This document shows positions 1 through 7,265 of a DNA stretch of 27,098 nucleotides, in pieces. Positions within the stretch are counted from its first letter, which is position 1. The number at the start of each line of letters is the position of its first letter. Made by a program: the position numbers and the translations under genes. Origin of the DNA: DASWIG01 sp965371445 (lineage in GTDB: Bacteria; Acidobacteriota; Thermoanaerobaculia; Multivoradales; J023); NCBI GenBank assembly GCA_965371445.1, contig CBDUYN010000139.1, positions 1-27,098 on the forward strand, given 5' to 3'. Below the pieces are notes generated by a model that saw nothing but the letters and a program-made list of their open reading frames with translations, did no database searches and had not been told where the DNA came from.

Positions 1-54
1 CCGACTCCGCCCCCCGAGCCCGAGCCGACTCCGCCCCCCGAGCCCGAGCCGACT
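1..54 (+). repeat. 24-nt tandem repeat encoding PTPPPEPE
   Basis: Two identical 24-nt units lie at 1-24 and 25-48, and a third begins at 49-54 before diverging. The period is a multiple of three, so each unit encodes PTPPPEPE in frame. More copies may lie upstream of the window. Confidence 0.85.
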
Positions 55-96
55 CTTGAGAGACCGTGGTGGAAGTCCAAAACGTCTGCGCAATGA
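1..96 (+). CDS. 3' end of a gene with a Pro/Glu-rich C-terminal tail (partial)
   Basis: Frame 1 is open from the first base to TGA at 94-96. It encodes two copies of the octapeptide PTPPPEPE, then PTLERPWWKSKTSAQ. The repetitive Pro/Glu segment followed by a short tail rich in Trp and Lys looks like an extended linker and tail of a larger protein. The 5' end lies outside the window, so the function cannot be named. A perfect hairpin directly after the stop codon supports this as a genuine gene end. The alternative is non-coding low-complexity DNA that happens to be open, which is less likely given the stop/hairpin arrangement. Confidence 0.6.
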   Translation, partial: PTPPPEPEPTPPPEPEPTLERPWWKSKTSAQ

Positions 97-121
97 TCCC
101 GGCGGACTGCGTCCGCCGGGA
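97..121 (+). terminator. Perfect hairpin after the partial gene, possible terminator
   Basis: The arms at 98-107 and 111-120 are perfectly complementary (10 bp, or 11 bp with T97/A121) around a TGC loop, starting one base after the stop codon at 94-96. No T-run follows (AAATCG), so this is not a textbook intrinsic terminator. It may still end transcription or protect a 3' end. Confidence 0.45.
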
Positions 122-154
122 AATCGCCGCTCCCGGCCGGCCCCTGCCCCCCTT

Positions 155-176
155 CAGCTTCTGAGCAGCTTCTGAG
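155..176 (+). repeat. 11-bp tandem duplication
   Basis: The 11-mer CAGCTTCTGAG occurs twice back to back, at 155-165 and 166-176. It lies upstream of the decayed MNT/HEPN pair and looks like a local slippage duplication. No function is evident. Confidence 0.7.
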
Positions 177-207
177 CTGCCATCCGTTTAGAAAGCCCCT
201 TGGCTCG

Positions 208-345
208 ATTCTGGCGCTTTTTGTCGGCTGGCGGGTACCGATGGACATCGTGGTCCAGGTTCCCGAGACCTTCCGAAAAACGCTTGGGATACCGGGTCGC
301 CTGGCCCGGATCGCCCATCGCCAGGGAATGCGCTTGCATGGCTGA
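208..345 (+). pseudogene. Remnant of a minimal nucleotidyltransferase (MNT) antitoxin
   Basis: In the frame ending at TGA 343-345 the translation runs VGWRVPMDIVVQVPE, then a short basic helix, then the ending GMRLHG. This resembles the C-terminus of MNT-domain proteins, where a DhhV strand, a 'PEEF'-like segment and a terminal 'EGxVLYG' motif precede the HEPN gene. The catalytic N-terminal part (Gly-Ser followed by Asp-x-Asp) is not found upstream in any frame, so only about the last 40 residues survive. The stop overlaps the HEPN start codon (ATG 338-340) by 8 nt, a coupled arrangement usual for MNT/HEPN pairs. The overlap and the motif are visible in the sequence. The family call is inference from resemblance, and a short chance match cannot be excluded. 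Confidence 0.5.
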
Positions 346-808
346 GCTCCCTTTCCCGGCAGAGGCGCTCCCCTGGCTCGCGAAGGCGGACTCCGACCTG
401 CGCACGGCACAGGCCGCACTGGCTTTAGACCCCCCGGAAACCGAGACCGCAGGATTTCACTGCCAGCAGGCGGTCGAGAAGTGTCTGAAGGCCCTCCTGG
501 TGACCCACGACGTGGACCCTCCTCGGGTCCACGATCTCGAAGTGCTCCTTGAGATGTGCGCCGACCATGGCCACGACCTGACGGATTTCCGTTCCGCGAT
601 CCTCGAGCTCAATCCTTTCGCTGTCCAGTTCCGCTACCCGGGAGAGGAAGCGCCACCGAGAACGGTATCGAGTACCTGTCCTCACCGCAGAAGGAGCTTC
701 TCCTCATCCGCCCGGCCGGTGCGGAAAAACCGGCATCTGGGAGCTCTTCGCGGCGATAGGATGGAGCTAGCCGAAGGATTCCCGGACGCCAGGCCGTCTT
801 ACAGGTGA
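338..808 (+). pseudogene. HEPN-domain protein, probably frameshifted near its C-terminus
   Basis: From ATG 338 the protein starts MAELPFPAEALPWLAKADSD. It continues with the typical HEPN core: an A-L-A helix, then HCQQAVEKCLKALL at about residues 40-53, then PPRVHDLEVLLE and NPFAVQFRYPGEEA near residue 105. These motifs match MNT-associated HEPN proteins (PF05168-like), many of which are RNase toxins or partners of MNT antitoxins. After RYPGEEA the frame turns into low-quality Arg/Ser-rich sequence to a stop at 808. The expected final helix (acidic, Ala/Leu-rich, about 25 residues) is missing. The frame ending at 770 carries WELFAAIGWS, which reads more like a helix, so one or more indels are likely. 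An upstream TTG at 200 would add an implausible Trp/Arg-rich extension, so ATG 338 is preferred. Confidence 0.6.
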
Positions 809-853
809 GCTCCGACTACTCCGACTCCCGAAGAGGGACAGGAACCTGAAGAC

Positions 854-2809
854 ATGAGACACTGGAACAAGTCCGTTCGTAGCCTGCCGGCCGTCCTCCT
901 CCTGGTCCTGGCATCGCTCGGCGCTCAGGGCGCCGTCGCCGCGCCGCCGGCGGGACCGGCTCTCGTCCGCATCGACGTGGACCGCGCTCTCGAAGAGCTC
1001 GGGGTACCCATCCTCGCCCACCTGCAAGGAGCGGCGGGAGAGGAGTACGCGCTCGCCGTGCTCGCGGTCTCCGAGGTCGAGGCGGCGGGACTCTCCTACA
1101 CCGTTCTCGACCCCGAAGCCGCCGACGCCGGCTACCTCATCGCCCTCGGTCACCGTCCGGGAGCCCGCGCCGACGCCGCACGCAACCTCGACGTGCTCCT
1201 CGACGACGGCCAGCGGGTGGTGGTCCGGGCCGGAGCCGGCCGCGGCGAGCTCTTGGGCGCCCTGGGTTTTGGCCTCTCTCCCTTGCCGGCTCGGCCCCTC
1301 GTCCTGCGCGCCCCGCCGCCGTCCGCCGTCGCCCGTCCCGTTACCTACGATCCGGAGGTGGCGGCGATGATCGACGAGGTGAGGAAGGCCTTCGTCTATG
1401 ACTACTGCGGCTCGCTGACCGGCGAGCAGGCGGTTCGCATCGCCGGCTCGGAGCACGTCCTCGACACGCGCGCCACGGATTCCGGAACGCCGATCGAAAT
1501 GGCCACCCAATACGTCTACGAGCACCTGGAGGCCCTGGGACTGACCGTGAAGTATGGACCGTGGACCCACGAGGAGCACACGGGCCGCAACGTCATCGGC
1601 GAGCTTTACGGCACGACGCAGCCGGACGAGGTCGTGCTGGTGACCGCGCACCTCGACAACGTGCCGAGCTTCGGCCGGGCGCCCGGCGCCGACGACAACG
1701 CCAGCGGTTCGGTGGCGGTGATGATCGCCTCCCGGCTGATGAGTCAGCGCAGCTTCGTGCGCACGGTCCGCTTCATCTTCTTCACCGGTGAGGAGCAGGG
1801 TCTTCTGGGAGCCAGGTATTACGCCGCGGAGATGGTCAGGACGGACGAAAACGTCGTCGCGGTCTTCAACCTCGACATGATCGGCTATGACTACCTGGGC
1901 GGTCCAGTGCTGCGCCTGCACACCCGCCCGCCGTCCAATCCCGGCTATCCGGCGGATCTGGCCATCGCCGAGCTCTTCAACGACGTGGTGAGCGCCTATG
2001 GCCTGGCGGGCTCGCTGACCCCGATCGTCACGGCTTCCGGCATCCTCGGCAGTGACCACTCGCCGTTCTGGAACGAGGGCTACCCGGGGATCCTGGCCAT
2101 TGAGGACAACGCCGACGATTTCAACCGCTTCTACCACACCACGGAAGACCTGCGGGAGAACCTCAACCTTCCCTACTTCACCGACTACGTGCGGGCGGCG
2201 GTGGGCACCGCCGCCCACCTGGCGGTGTTCCCCGGCTCGGTAACGGACGTCGACCTGGTGCGGCCCACCCAGATGCGGGCCACGGTCCTCTCCCCGAGCC
2301 GGGTCGGGCTCGACTGGACCGACCGGTCCGAGAACGAGAGCTCGTTCGAGCTCTACTTCTGGAGCCCACCGGGGCCCTGGCAGCGGGCGGCGAGCGTGCG
2401 GGCCGACGTCGAGAGCCTGGTCGTCTCCGGCCTGACGCCGGGCAACACGTATTGGTTCCGGGTTCGCGGGCGTTGGGCCGAGGCGGTCTCCGGCTGGTCC
2501 AACCGCGCCATCTTCACCCTGCCGGTCGTGATGCGGCCCACCGACTTCCGGGCCCGGGTCGCCTCCCCCACCCAGGTACGGCTCGACTGGACCGACCGGT
2601 CCGACGGCGAGGCCACCTCCGAGGTCCACCTGCGGTCCGAGTCGGGGCGCTGGACGCCGGCGGTGACCGTCAGAGCAGGCGTGGACCGCGTGGTGATCTC
2701 CGGCTTGACCCCGGGAGGCACCTATTATTTCCGCGTCCGGGCTCGGCAAGGCGACGCGGTCTCCGACTGGTCCCTCCGGGCCTCCGCTACGTTGCCGGGC
2801 GGTGACTGA
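854..2809 (+). CDS. Secreted M28 family metallopeptidase with two fibronectin type III domains
   Basis: A zinc-dependent exopeptidase, most likely an aminopeptidase, acting outside the cytoplasmic membrane. Residues 1-30 form a signal peptide (basic start, Leu/Val-rich core, AVAA end). Residues 30-165 are an N-terminal region without a recognised motif. The M28 domain spans about 170-460 and has all expected metal and catalytic positions: His266 in HLDN, Asp280/281 in GADDNASGS, the Glu pair 313/314 in TGEEQGLLGA, Asp341 in DMIGYD, and His428 in YHTTED. Two similar fibronectin type III domains follow at about 470-555 and 558-650. Each has an LDWTDRS strand and an SGLTPGxTYxFRVR strand, indicating an internal duplication. 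They probably mediate substrate or surface binding. The start is supported by the signal peptide; the Shine-Dalgarno sequence is weak (GAGG/AGGA-like bases upstream). The family assignment is firm; substrate preference is unknown. Confidence 0.95.
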   Translation: MRHWNKSVRSLPAVLLLVLASLGAQGAVAAPPAGPALVRIDVDRALEELGVPILAHLQGAAGEEYALAVLAVSEVEAAGLSYTVLDPEAADAGYLIALGHRPGARADAARNLDVLLDDGQRVVVRAGAGRGELLGALGFGLSPLPARPLVLRAPPPSAVARPVTYDPEVAAMIDEVRKAFVYDYCGSLTGEQAVRIAGSEHVLDTRATDSGTPIEMATQYVYEHLEALGLTVKYGPWTHEEHTGRNVIGELYGTTQPDEVVLVTAHLDNVPSFGRAPGADDNASGSVAVMIASRLMSQRSFVRTVRFIFFTGEEQGLLGARYYAAEMVRTDENVVAVFNLDMIGYDYLGGPVLRLHTRPPSNPGYPADLAIAELFNDVVSAYGLAGSLTPIVTASGILGSDHSPFWNEGYPGILAIEDNADDFNRFYHTTEDLRENLNLPYFTDYVRAAVGTAAHLAVFPGSVTDVDLVRPTQMRATVLSPSRVGLDWTDRSENESSFELYFWSPPGPWQRAASVRADVESLVVSGLTPGNTYWFRVRGRWAEAVSGWSNRAIFTLPVVMRPTDFRARVASPTQVRLDWTDRSDGEATSEVHLRSESGRWTPAVTVRAGVDRVVISGLTPGGTYYFRVRARQGDAVSDWSLRASATLPGGD

Positions 2810-2857
2810 CGTCCGCACCGGCTTCCCCCCGGAAAGGGCGGCCTGGTGAGCTGGGCA

Positions 2858-2887
2858 TTGACCCGTCGGGAGCCGACTCGGTAGATT
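2858..2887 (+). promoter_or_regulatory. Probable sigma-70-type promoter for the M1-like gene
   Basis: A -35 box TTGACC (2858-2863) and a -10 box TAGATT (2882-2887) are separated by 18 bp, in the 111-nt gap between the M28 and M1-like genes. The -10 ends 33 nt before ATG 2921, leaving a short leader with GAGG as the ribosome-binding site. This suggests the M1-like gene can be transcribed independently. Confidence 0.5.
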
Positions 2888-2920
2888 CGGATCCCATCCT
2901 TCCACAACGAGGATTCCACC

Positions 2921-5401
2921 ATGAACCACTCTCTCCGAATCACTTTCACATACGTCGCCCTGAGCTGCGCAGGCTTGCTGGCAACCCTGGCCGGCGTGGC
3001 CGGCGCGGCGGCTCCGGGCTACGAGGCCCTGCGCGCCGCCCGTCCCGACGGCCGTCAGCTCACCGTCACCGACGTCGTGATCGAGCGCGACGTCCACCGT
3101 TTCTCCTTTGAGAGCGGCACTTTCCACTTCCTCGCCCCGGTGGCGAATCGCACCGTCGGCGCGGTCTTTCTCGGCCACGGCAGCTACACACTGACCCCGG
3201 CGAGCGAGCGTGAGCGCCGTCACCTGGCTGCCGCGGCCGGCGCCGCGGCTGATTTCGCCGTCCTCGAAGACACCTTCGAGACCCTGGTGCTCCTCTTCGT
3301 CGACGACACGTTCGAAGAGCTGGGGCTCCACGGCCGGGCCGCCGCCGGCACCGCGGACCCGGAGGCGGCCACGGCGTTCGACGCGGCCCTGGCCTGGCGC
3401 AGCACCGACTTCGCCGTCCAGCCCCACCTGCGGATGCTGGCGGACCTGGAAAACACTCCGGGATTGACCAGCGGTGTCTTCATGGCCTTCCTCACCGGCA
3501 CCGCCTTTCCCCCTGCCCTGGCGGCGGTGGATCCCCGTGGCGCCCGCGCCCTGGCCGGAACGCCCGCGTTGGGCCGCGAGGACACGGTCTTCGCCGTCGC
3601 CGGCGAGGCGCCGGGGGGCATCTGGTACCTGAGCGATCGCCTGGGCGAGCTCCGTAGCGGCCGCATGGCTGCGACGAAGGCGTGGGCCGACGCCCTCCAC
3701 TACGACGTCGAGACCGAAGTCAGCGCCGGCGCCGAGCTCTCGGGCACCGCGGTGGTCGAATTCCGGCCCCTCGCGAAAGCCCTGAAGGTGCTGCCGATCT
3801 ACCTCGACGCCGACCTGGAGATCCACAGCGCCGCCAGCCAGGCCGCGGATGGCGAGTGGACCGAGGTCACCGTCCTGCGCGGCGCCGCCGACGCCGGTGC
3901 CGTCGTCTTTGCCGCGCCGCTCGCGGCCGAGGGCACCGTCCGTCTGAAGCTCACCTACTCGGGCTCCGGCGTCCTGGAGCCCACCGGCGACGGGGGATTC
4001 GCGGTCACCAGCGGCAGCAGTTGGTATCCCAACCTCAGCCTCACCGACGATCCGGCGACTTTTGCCCTCACCTACCTGGTGCCGGCGGGGCACGAGGTCG
4101 TCTCGACGGGGCGGCACCGTAGGAGCTCGGAGGACGGTGGCCGGGCGGCCTCGTCGTGGCAGGCGGAGCTGCCCCTGCGCTCCGCCGGCTTCAGCTACGG
4201 AACGTACAAGAGCTGGGTCGATAACGAGGAAACGAAGAGCTTCACCGTCCGTGCCGTCACTCACCGGAAGGCAGGCGAGGTGGTCAAGAAGATCAGCCGC
4301 GCGATCCGTGGCAACCGCTCGGACCCGGCGGCCGATTTCGGCGGCCTCGACGCCGTGGCGTATGAACGCGGCATGACTCGGGAGACGCGCGAGGTGGCCG
4401 CCGGTGACCTTGACATGGCCGATTTCGGCAAGACGACCCTCGGCGAAGGCCTCAACGCGAGGCGCCTCGGTAGCCTTTACTTCGGTCCTTTGGAGCACGG
4501 CGCCCTGACCGTCGTCCAGCAGTCGCGGTGGGTGAGCGGGGCGTCGTGGCCGGGTCTCGTCCTCTTGCCCTACAGCTCCCATGCCGATGCCGGCCAGCGC
4601 CGCCGCCTGGAGCTTTCCGGCGGCGACGACGTGGGCGAGCTCGCCTACCACCGCCTGGCGCATCAGTGGTGGGGGCACCTGGTGGGCGCCGCCAGCTACC
4701 GCGACGAGTGGTTGATCGAGGGGCTGGCGGAGCTGACTTCGGCGCTCCTCGTCGAGCACGAGAGAGGCCTGCCGGCCTACCACCGGCACTGGCAGCAGAC
4801 GTCGGCGCGCGTTGCTATGGCCGAAGCGGGCGCCATGACCCAGGGCCGCCGCCTGAAAACGGCGGCGGGCGAGGCGACCTACCGCGCCATGGTCGTCCAC
4901 AAGGCGGGCTTTGTGCTCCACATGCTGCGGATGACGATGCGCCAGTCGTCAGGCGATCCCGACGCCGTCTTCAAGGAAATGATGCACGAATTCACCGCCA
5001 CCTATGCCGGCAAGGAGGCGTCGACCGACGGTTTCAAGGCGATCGTCGAGCGTCACATGACGCCGCCGATGAACGCCACCGGCAACGGCAAGATGGACTG
5101 GTTTTTTGATCAGTGGGTCCATGGCACCGCGATTCCCAGCTATCGCCACGACTTCAGGATCGAGAAGGCCGGTGGCAAGAAATACCGCATCACCGGCACC
5201 GTCGCGCAGGAGGGCGTCGGAGACGACTTCCGTGTCCTCTTGCCCCTCTACGTGGAGCTGAAGAAAGGCGAGTACGCCCAATTCGGCGCCGTGCCGATGA
5301 TCGGCACCTCGGAGCGGCCGATCGACGTCACCCTGGAACTGCCGAGAAAGCCGCGATCGGCCCTGGTCAACGTCTACTCGGACCTTCTGGCACGGCCCTG
5401 A
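2921..5401 (+). CDS. Secreted M1-family peptidase-like protein with an altered catalytic motif (HRxxH)
   Basis: An 826-residue exported protein with the gluzincin fold of M1 aminopeptidases. Residues 1-30 are a signal peptide. Residues 30-240 form an N-terminal region seen in bacterial M1-like proteins of this size. Residues 250-410 look like the beta-sandwich domain, and about 540-720 the catalytic domain. The zinc-ligand geometry is intact: His577 and His581 in HRLAHQWWG, then 18 residues to Glu600 in WLIEGLAEL. The catalytic base expected after the first His is Arg578 (codon CGC at 4652-4654) instead of Glu. The exopeptidase GAMEN motif is also absent; the corresponding segment reads GPLEHGALTVV. 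The protein may therefore bind zinc and peptides without cleaving them, or use a different base. It sits just downstream of the M28 gene and has its own promoter candidate. The fold call is strong; activity is uncertain. Confidence 0.88.
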   Translation: MNHSLRITFTYVALSCAGLLATLAGVAGAAAPGYEALRAARPDGRQLTVTDVVIERDVHRFSFESGTFHFLAPVANRTVGAVFLGHGSYTLTPASERERRHLAAAAGAAADFAVLEDTFETLVLLFVDDTFEELGLHGRAAAGTADPEAATAFDAALAWRSTDFAVQPHLRMLADLENTPGLTSGVFMAFLTGTAFPPALAAVDPRGARALAGTPALGREDTVFAVAGEAPGGIWYLSDRLGELRSGRMAATKAWADALHYDVETEVSAGAELSGTAVVEFRPLAKALKVLPIYLDADLEIHSAASQAADGEWTEVTVLRGAADAGAVVFAAPLAAEGTVRLKLTYSGSGVLEPTGDGGFAVTSGSSWYPNLSLTDDPATFALTYLVPAGHEVVSTGRHRRSSEDGGRAASSWQAELPLRSAGFSYGTYKSWVDNEETKSFTVRAVTHRKAGEVVKKISRAIRGNRSDPAADFGGLDAVAYERGMTRETREVAAGDLDMADFGKTTLGEGLNARRLGSLYFGPLEHGALTVVQQSRWVSGASWPGLVLLPYSSHADAGQRRRLELSGGDDVGELAYHRLAHQWWGHLVGAASYRDEWLIEGLAELTSALLVEHERGLPAYHRHWQQTSARVAMAEAGAMTQGRRLKTAAGEATYRAMVVHKAGFVLHMLRMTMRQSSGDPDAVFKEMMHEFTATYAGKEASTDGFKAIVERHMTPPMNATGNGKMDWFFDQWVHGTAIPSYRHDFRIEKAGGKKYRITGTVAQEGVGDDFRVLLPLYVELKKGEYAQFGAVPMIGTSERPIDVTLELPRKPRSALVNVYSDLLARP

Positions 5402-5522
5402 CGACGAAGCACGCACAGTCGCCATGATGAAGCCGAATCGACTGGCAGCGCTCCCAGTCACCGGTCTTGCGATGGTAGCGCCTCTTCAGCAGCGCCTGTT
5501 AGAACCATCACGCGTTCTTCAC

Positions 5523-6596
5523 TCATGACTCCTCCTGTGCACCCCAGATGTCACCTACCGTGAAGCCGTTGGGGAAGGGATCGTCGGGGTCGACCACGTA
5601 CTGTGCAAATCCCGTGATCCAGGCGGTTCCTGAAATGGTCGGGACGACGGCGTCGTACTCGCCCACCCTGGTCTCGCGAACCAGGCGGCCGGTGAAGGTG
5701 GTCCCGAGGATGCCCTCGTGGACGAAGTCCTGGCCGAGCGGCAGCTGACCCTTGGCCCACATCACCGCCATCTTGGCCGAGGTGCCGGTACCGCAGGGCG
5801 AGCGGTCGAGCGCTCCCGTCCAGGTGCCGGGCCGTTCCCAGTCGAGCTTGCCCGTGGAGACGATCACCGCGTTCTTGCGGTGGACCTCGGGGCGCCTCGA
5901 CGGCGCGGAAAGCTGGGCGATGGTCACGCCCCGGATGTCCGAATTCTCCGGGTGCACCGGTACGGTGAGCTGCTCCTGCGTCGCCGCCTTGATCATCTCG
6001 CCGACGCGGGTGATCTCCCGGGCCTCGTCGGGGGCGAGAGAGAGCCCCACCTGGTCGGCGTCGGCGATGACGTAAAACATTCCACCGTAGGCGACGTCCA
6101 CCTTCACCGTACCGAGCTCCGGCACCTCGACAGAAGCGTCGAGGTGGACGGCGAATGCCGGCACGTTCTCGAACGTCACGCGCTTGACCTTGCCGCCCTC
6201 CACCTCGGCGCGCACCGCGATGAGACCGGCCGGGGACTCGAGGACGAGCTCCGTCGTGCCCTCTCGCGACGGCACCATGCCGGTCTCGATGAGCACCGTC
6301 GCGACGGCGATCGTATTGGTACCCGACATCCCCGGATACTCGGTCTGCTCCATGATCACGTAACCGGCCTGAGCGTCCGGATGGGTGGCGGGCAGGATGA
6401 GGTTGCAGTTCGCCGCCGGATAACCTCGGGGCTCGCGCAGCATGCGCTTTCTCAGGTCGTCCGCCTGGGTCTCCAGGTAGACCATCTTTTCGAACATGGT
6501 GGCACCGGGGACGTCGAGGACGCCACCGACGATCACCCGTCCCGGCTCGCCGCAGACGTGGGTGTCCACGGCCTGGATCATTTTGGCGATACGCAT
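5523..6596 (-). CDS. Proline racemase family enzyme (hydroxyproline epimerase or dehydratase type)
   Basis: A cytoplasmic 357-residue enzyme of the PF05544 family with no signal peptide. Typical landmarks are the N-terminal DTHVCGEPGRVI, MEQTEYPGMSGTNTIA at about residues 82-97, and DRSPCGTGTSA at about 264-274. In proline racemase proper both catalytic bases are cysteine. Here the first position is Ser91 (MSGTNT in place of MCGH) and the second is Cys268. Ser/Cys and Thr/Cys variants are known in 4-hydroxyproline 2-epimerases and trans-3-hydroxyproline dehydratases, so plain proline racemase is less likely. On the complementary strand GGAG lies about 10 nt upstream of ATG 6596, which supports the start. 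Surrounded by exported peptidases, it plausibly handles proline or hydroxyproline from digested protein such as collagen. The exact substrate is inference. Confidence 0.9.
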   Translation of the reverse strand: MRIAKMIQAVDTHVCGEPGRVIVGGVLDVPGATMFEKMVYLETQADDLRKRMLREPRGYPAANCNLILPATHPDAQAGYVIMEQTEYPGMSGTNTIAVATVLIETGMVPSREGTTELVLESPAGLIAVRAEVEGGKVKRVTFENVPAFAVHLDASVEVPELGTVKVDVAYGGMFYVIADADQVGLSLAPDEAREITRVGEMIKAATQEQLTVPVHPENSDIRGVTIAQLSAPSRRPEVHRKNAVIVSTGKLDWERPGTWTGALDRSPCGTGTSAKMAVMWAKGQLPLGQDFVHEGILGTTFTGRLVRETRVGEYDAVVPTISGTAWITGFAQYVVDPDDPFPNGFTVGDIWGAQEES

Positions 6597-6642
6597 CGTT
6601 CACGAGCTCCGTTTAAAAGACGGGTTATCTTCATCCAGTCCG

Positions 6643-6648
6643 AGTATA
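6643..6648 (-). promoter_or_regulatory. Possible -10 box for the proline-racemase-family gene
   Basis: The minus strand reads TATACT here (5 of 6 to consensus), 46 nt upstream of the start at 6596. The nearest TTGGCC is 20 bp further upstream, which is too far for an ideal -35. Only the -10 is convincing. Confidence 0.3.
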
Positions 6649-6785
6649 CCGCGACCGCACTAGCTAGGGGCCAACACCGCCATCTCGATCGGGAACCTTT
6701 CGCGTCCCCGGACGTTAGAAAGGACACCGAGCGCCCCTTGCTCGTGCCTCCCGTCCACCGAACCGCACCTTCCAAGGAGAATCCG

Positions 6786-7265
6786 ATGCCGCGACTCCGT
6801 CCGATCCTGCTCTCTCTCGTCCTCTGGCTCCTGGCAAGCCTCTCCGCCGCCGCCCAGGGAATCTTCGTCGACGGCGTGGTCGACGACGGCGGCGCGGCAA
6901 GAGCCGGCATCCGGGCCGGCGATCACCTGCTACGCCTCGCCGGCCGCGAGATCGCCGGCGTCGACGATCTCGACGCCGCCCTCGCTGGCCTGAAGCCCGG
7001 CGACACGGTCGCGGTGAGCGTCGTCCGCGACGGCACCGAGCACCAGCTCGAGCTGGTCCTGGGAGGCCACCCGAGTGGGGACGGACTTGATACGATCGGC
7101 GGGACAAGTCTCCCCAACGGCTGTGCCACAGGAGTGACCCATGCAACCGAACCGCCTCGCGACACGACTCGTCCACGTCTTGCTCGCCTTCGTCCTCGGC
7201 CTGATCGGACCCCTTGCGGTCCTGGCCGAGCCGATCCCGTCGCCGGAGAGCTTCTTCGGCTTTGA
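6786..7265 (+). CDS. Small exported PDZ-domain protein with a doubtful C-terminus
   Basis: ATG 6786 has a near-perfect ribosome-binding site AAGGAG (6774-6779) six bases upstream. Residues 1-24 are a signal peptide ending SAAAQG. Residues 25-95 form a single PDZ domain of the HtrA/degradation-associated type, with the signature GAARAGIRAGDHLLRLAG, then IAGVDDLDAAL and GDTVAVSVVRDG. No protease domain is attached. From about residue 98 the frame continues into Arg/Pro-rich sequence that overlaps the M14 signal-peptide region by 125 nt. A shifted frame would stop at TGA near 7089-7091, exactly after the PDZ domain. A one-base indel, real or from sequencing, is therefore more likely than the long overlap. 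Role unknown; an adaptor or chaperone of exported peptides is plausible. Confidence 0.65.
   Translation: MPRLRPILLSLVLWLLASLSAAAQGIFVDGVVDDGGAARAGIRAGDHLLRLAGREIAGVDDLDAALAGLKPGDTVAVSVVRDGTEHQLELVLGGHPSGDGLDTIGGTSLPNGCATGVTHATEPPRDTTRPRLARLRPRPDRTPCGPGRADPVAGELLRL

Noticed and set aside
767..4921. 1384-codon open frame on the minus strand
   Set aside because: It is antisense to the M28 and M1-like genes, is dominated by Arg/Gly/Val/His, and has no domain signature. Long antisense frames are expected in GC-rich coding DNA.
5402..5522. Hairpin GACTGG/CCAGTC (5440-5459) between convergent genes
   Set aside because: A 6-bp stem with an 8-base loop and no T-run is too weak to call a terminator in this base composition.
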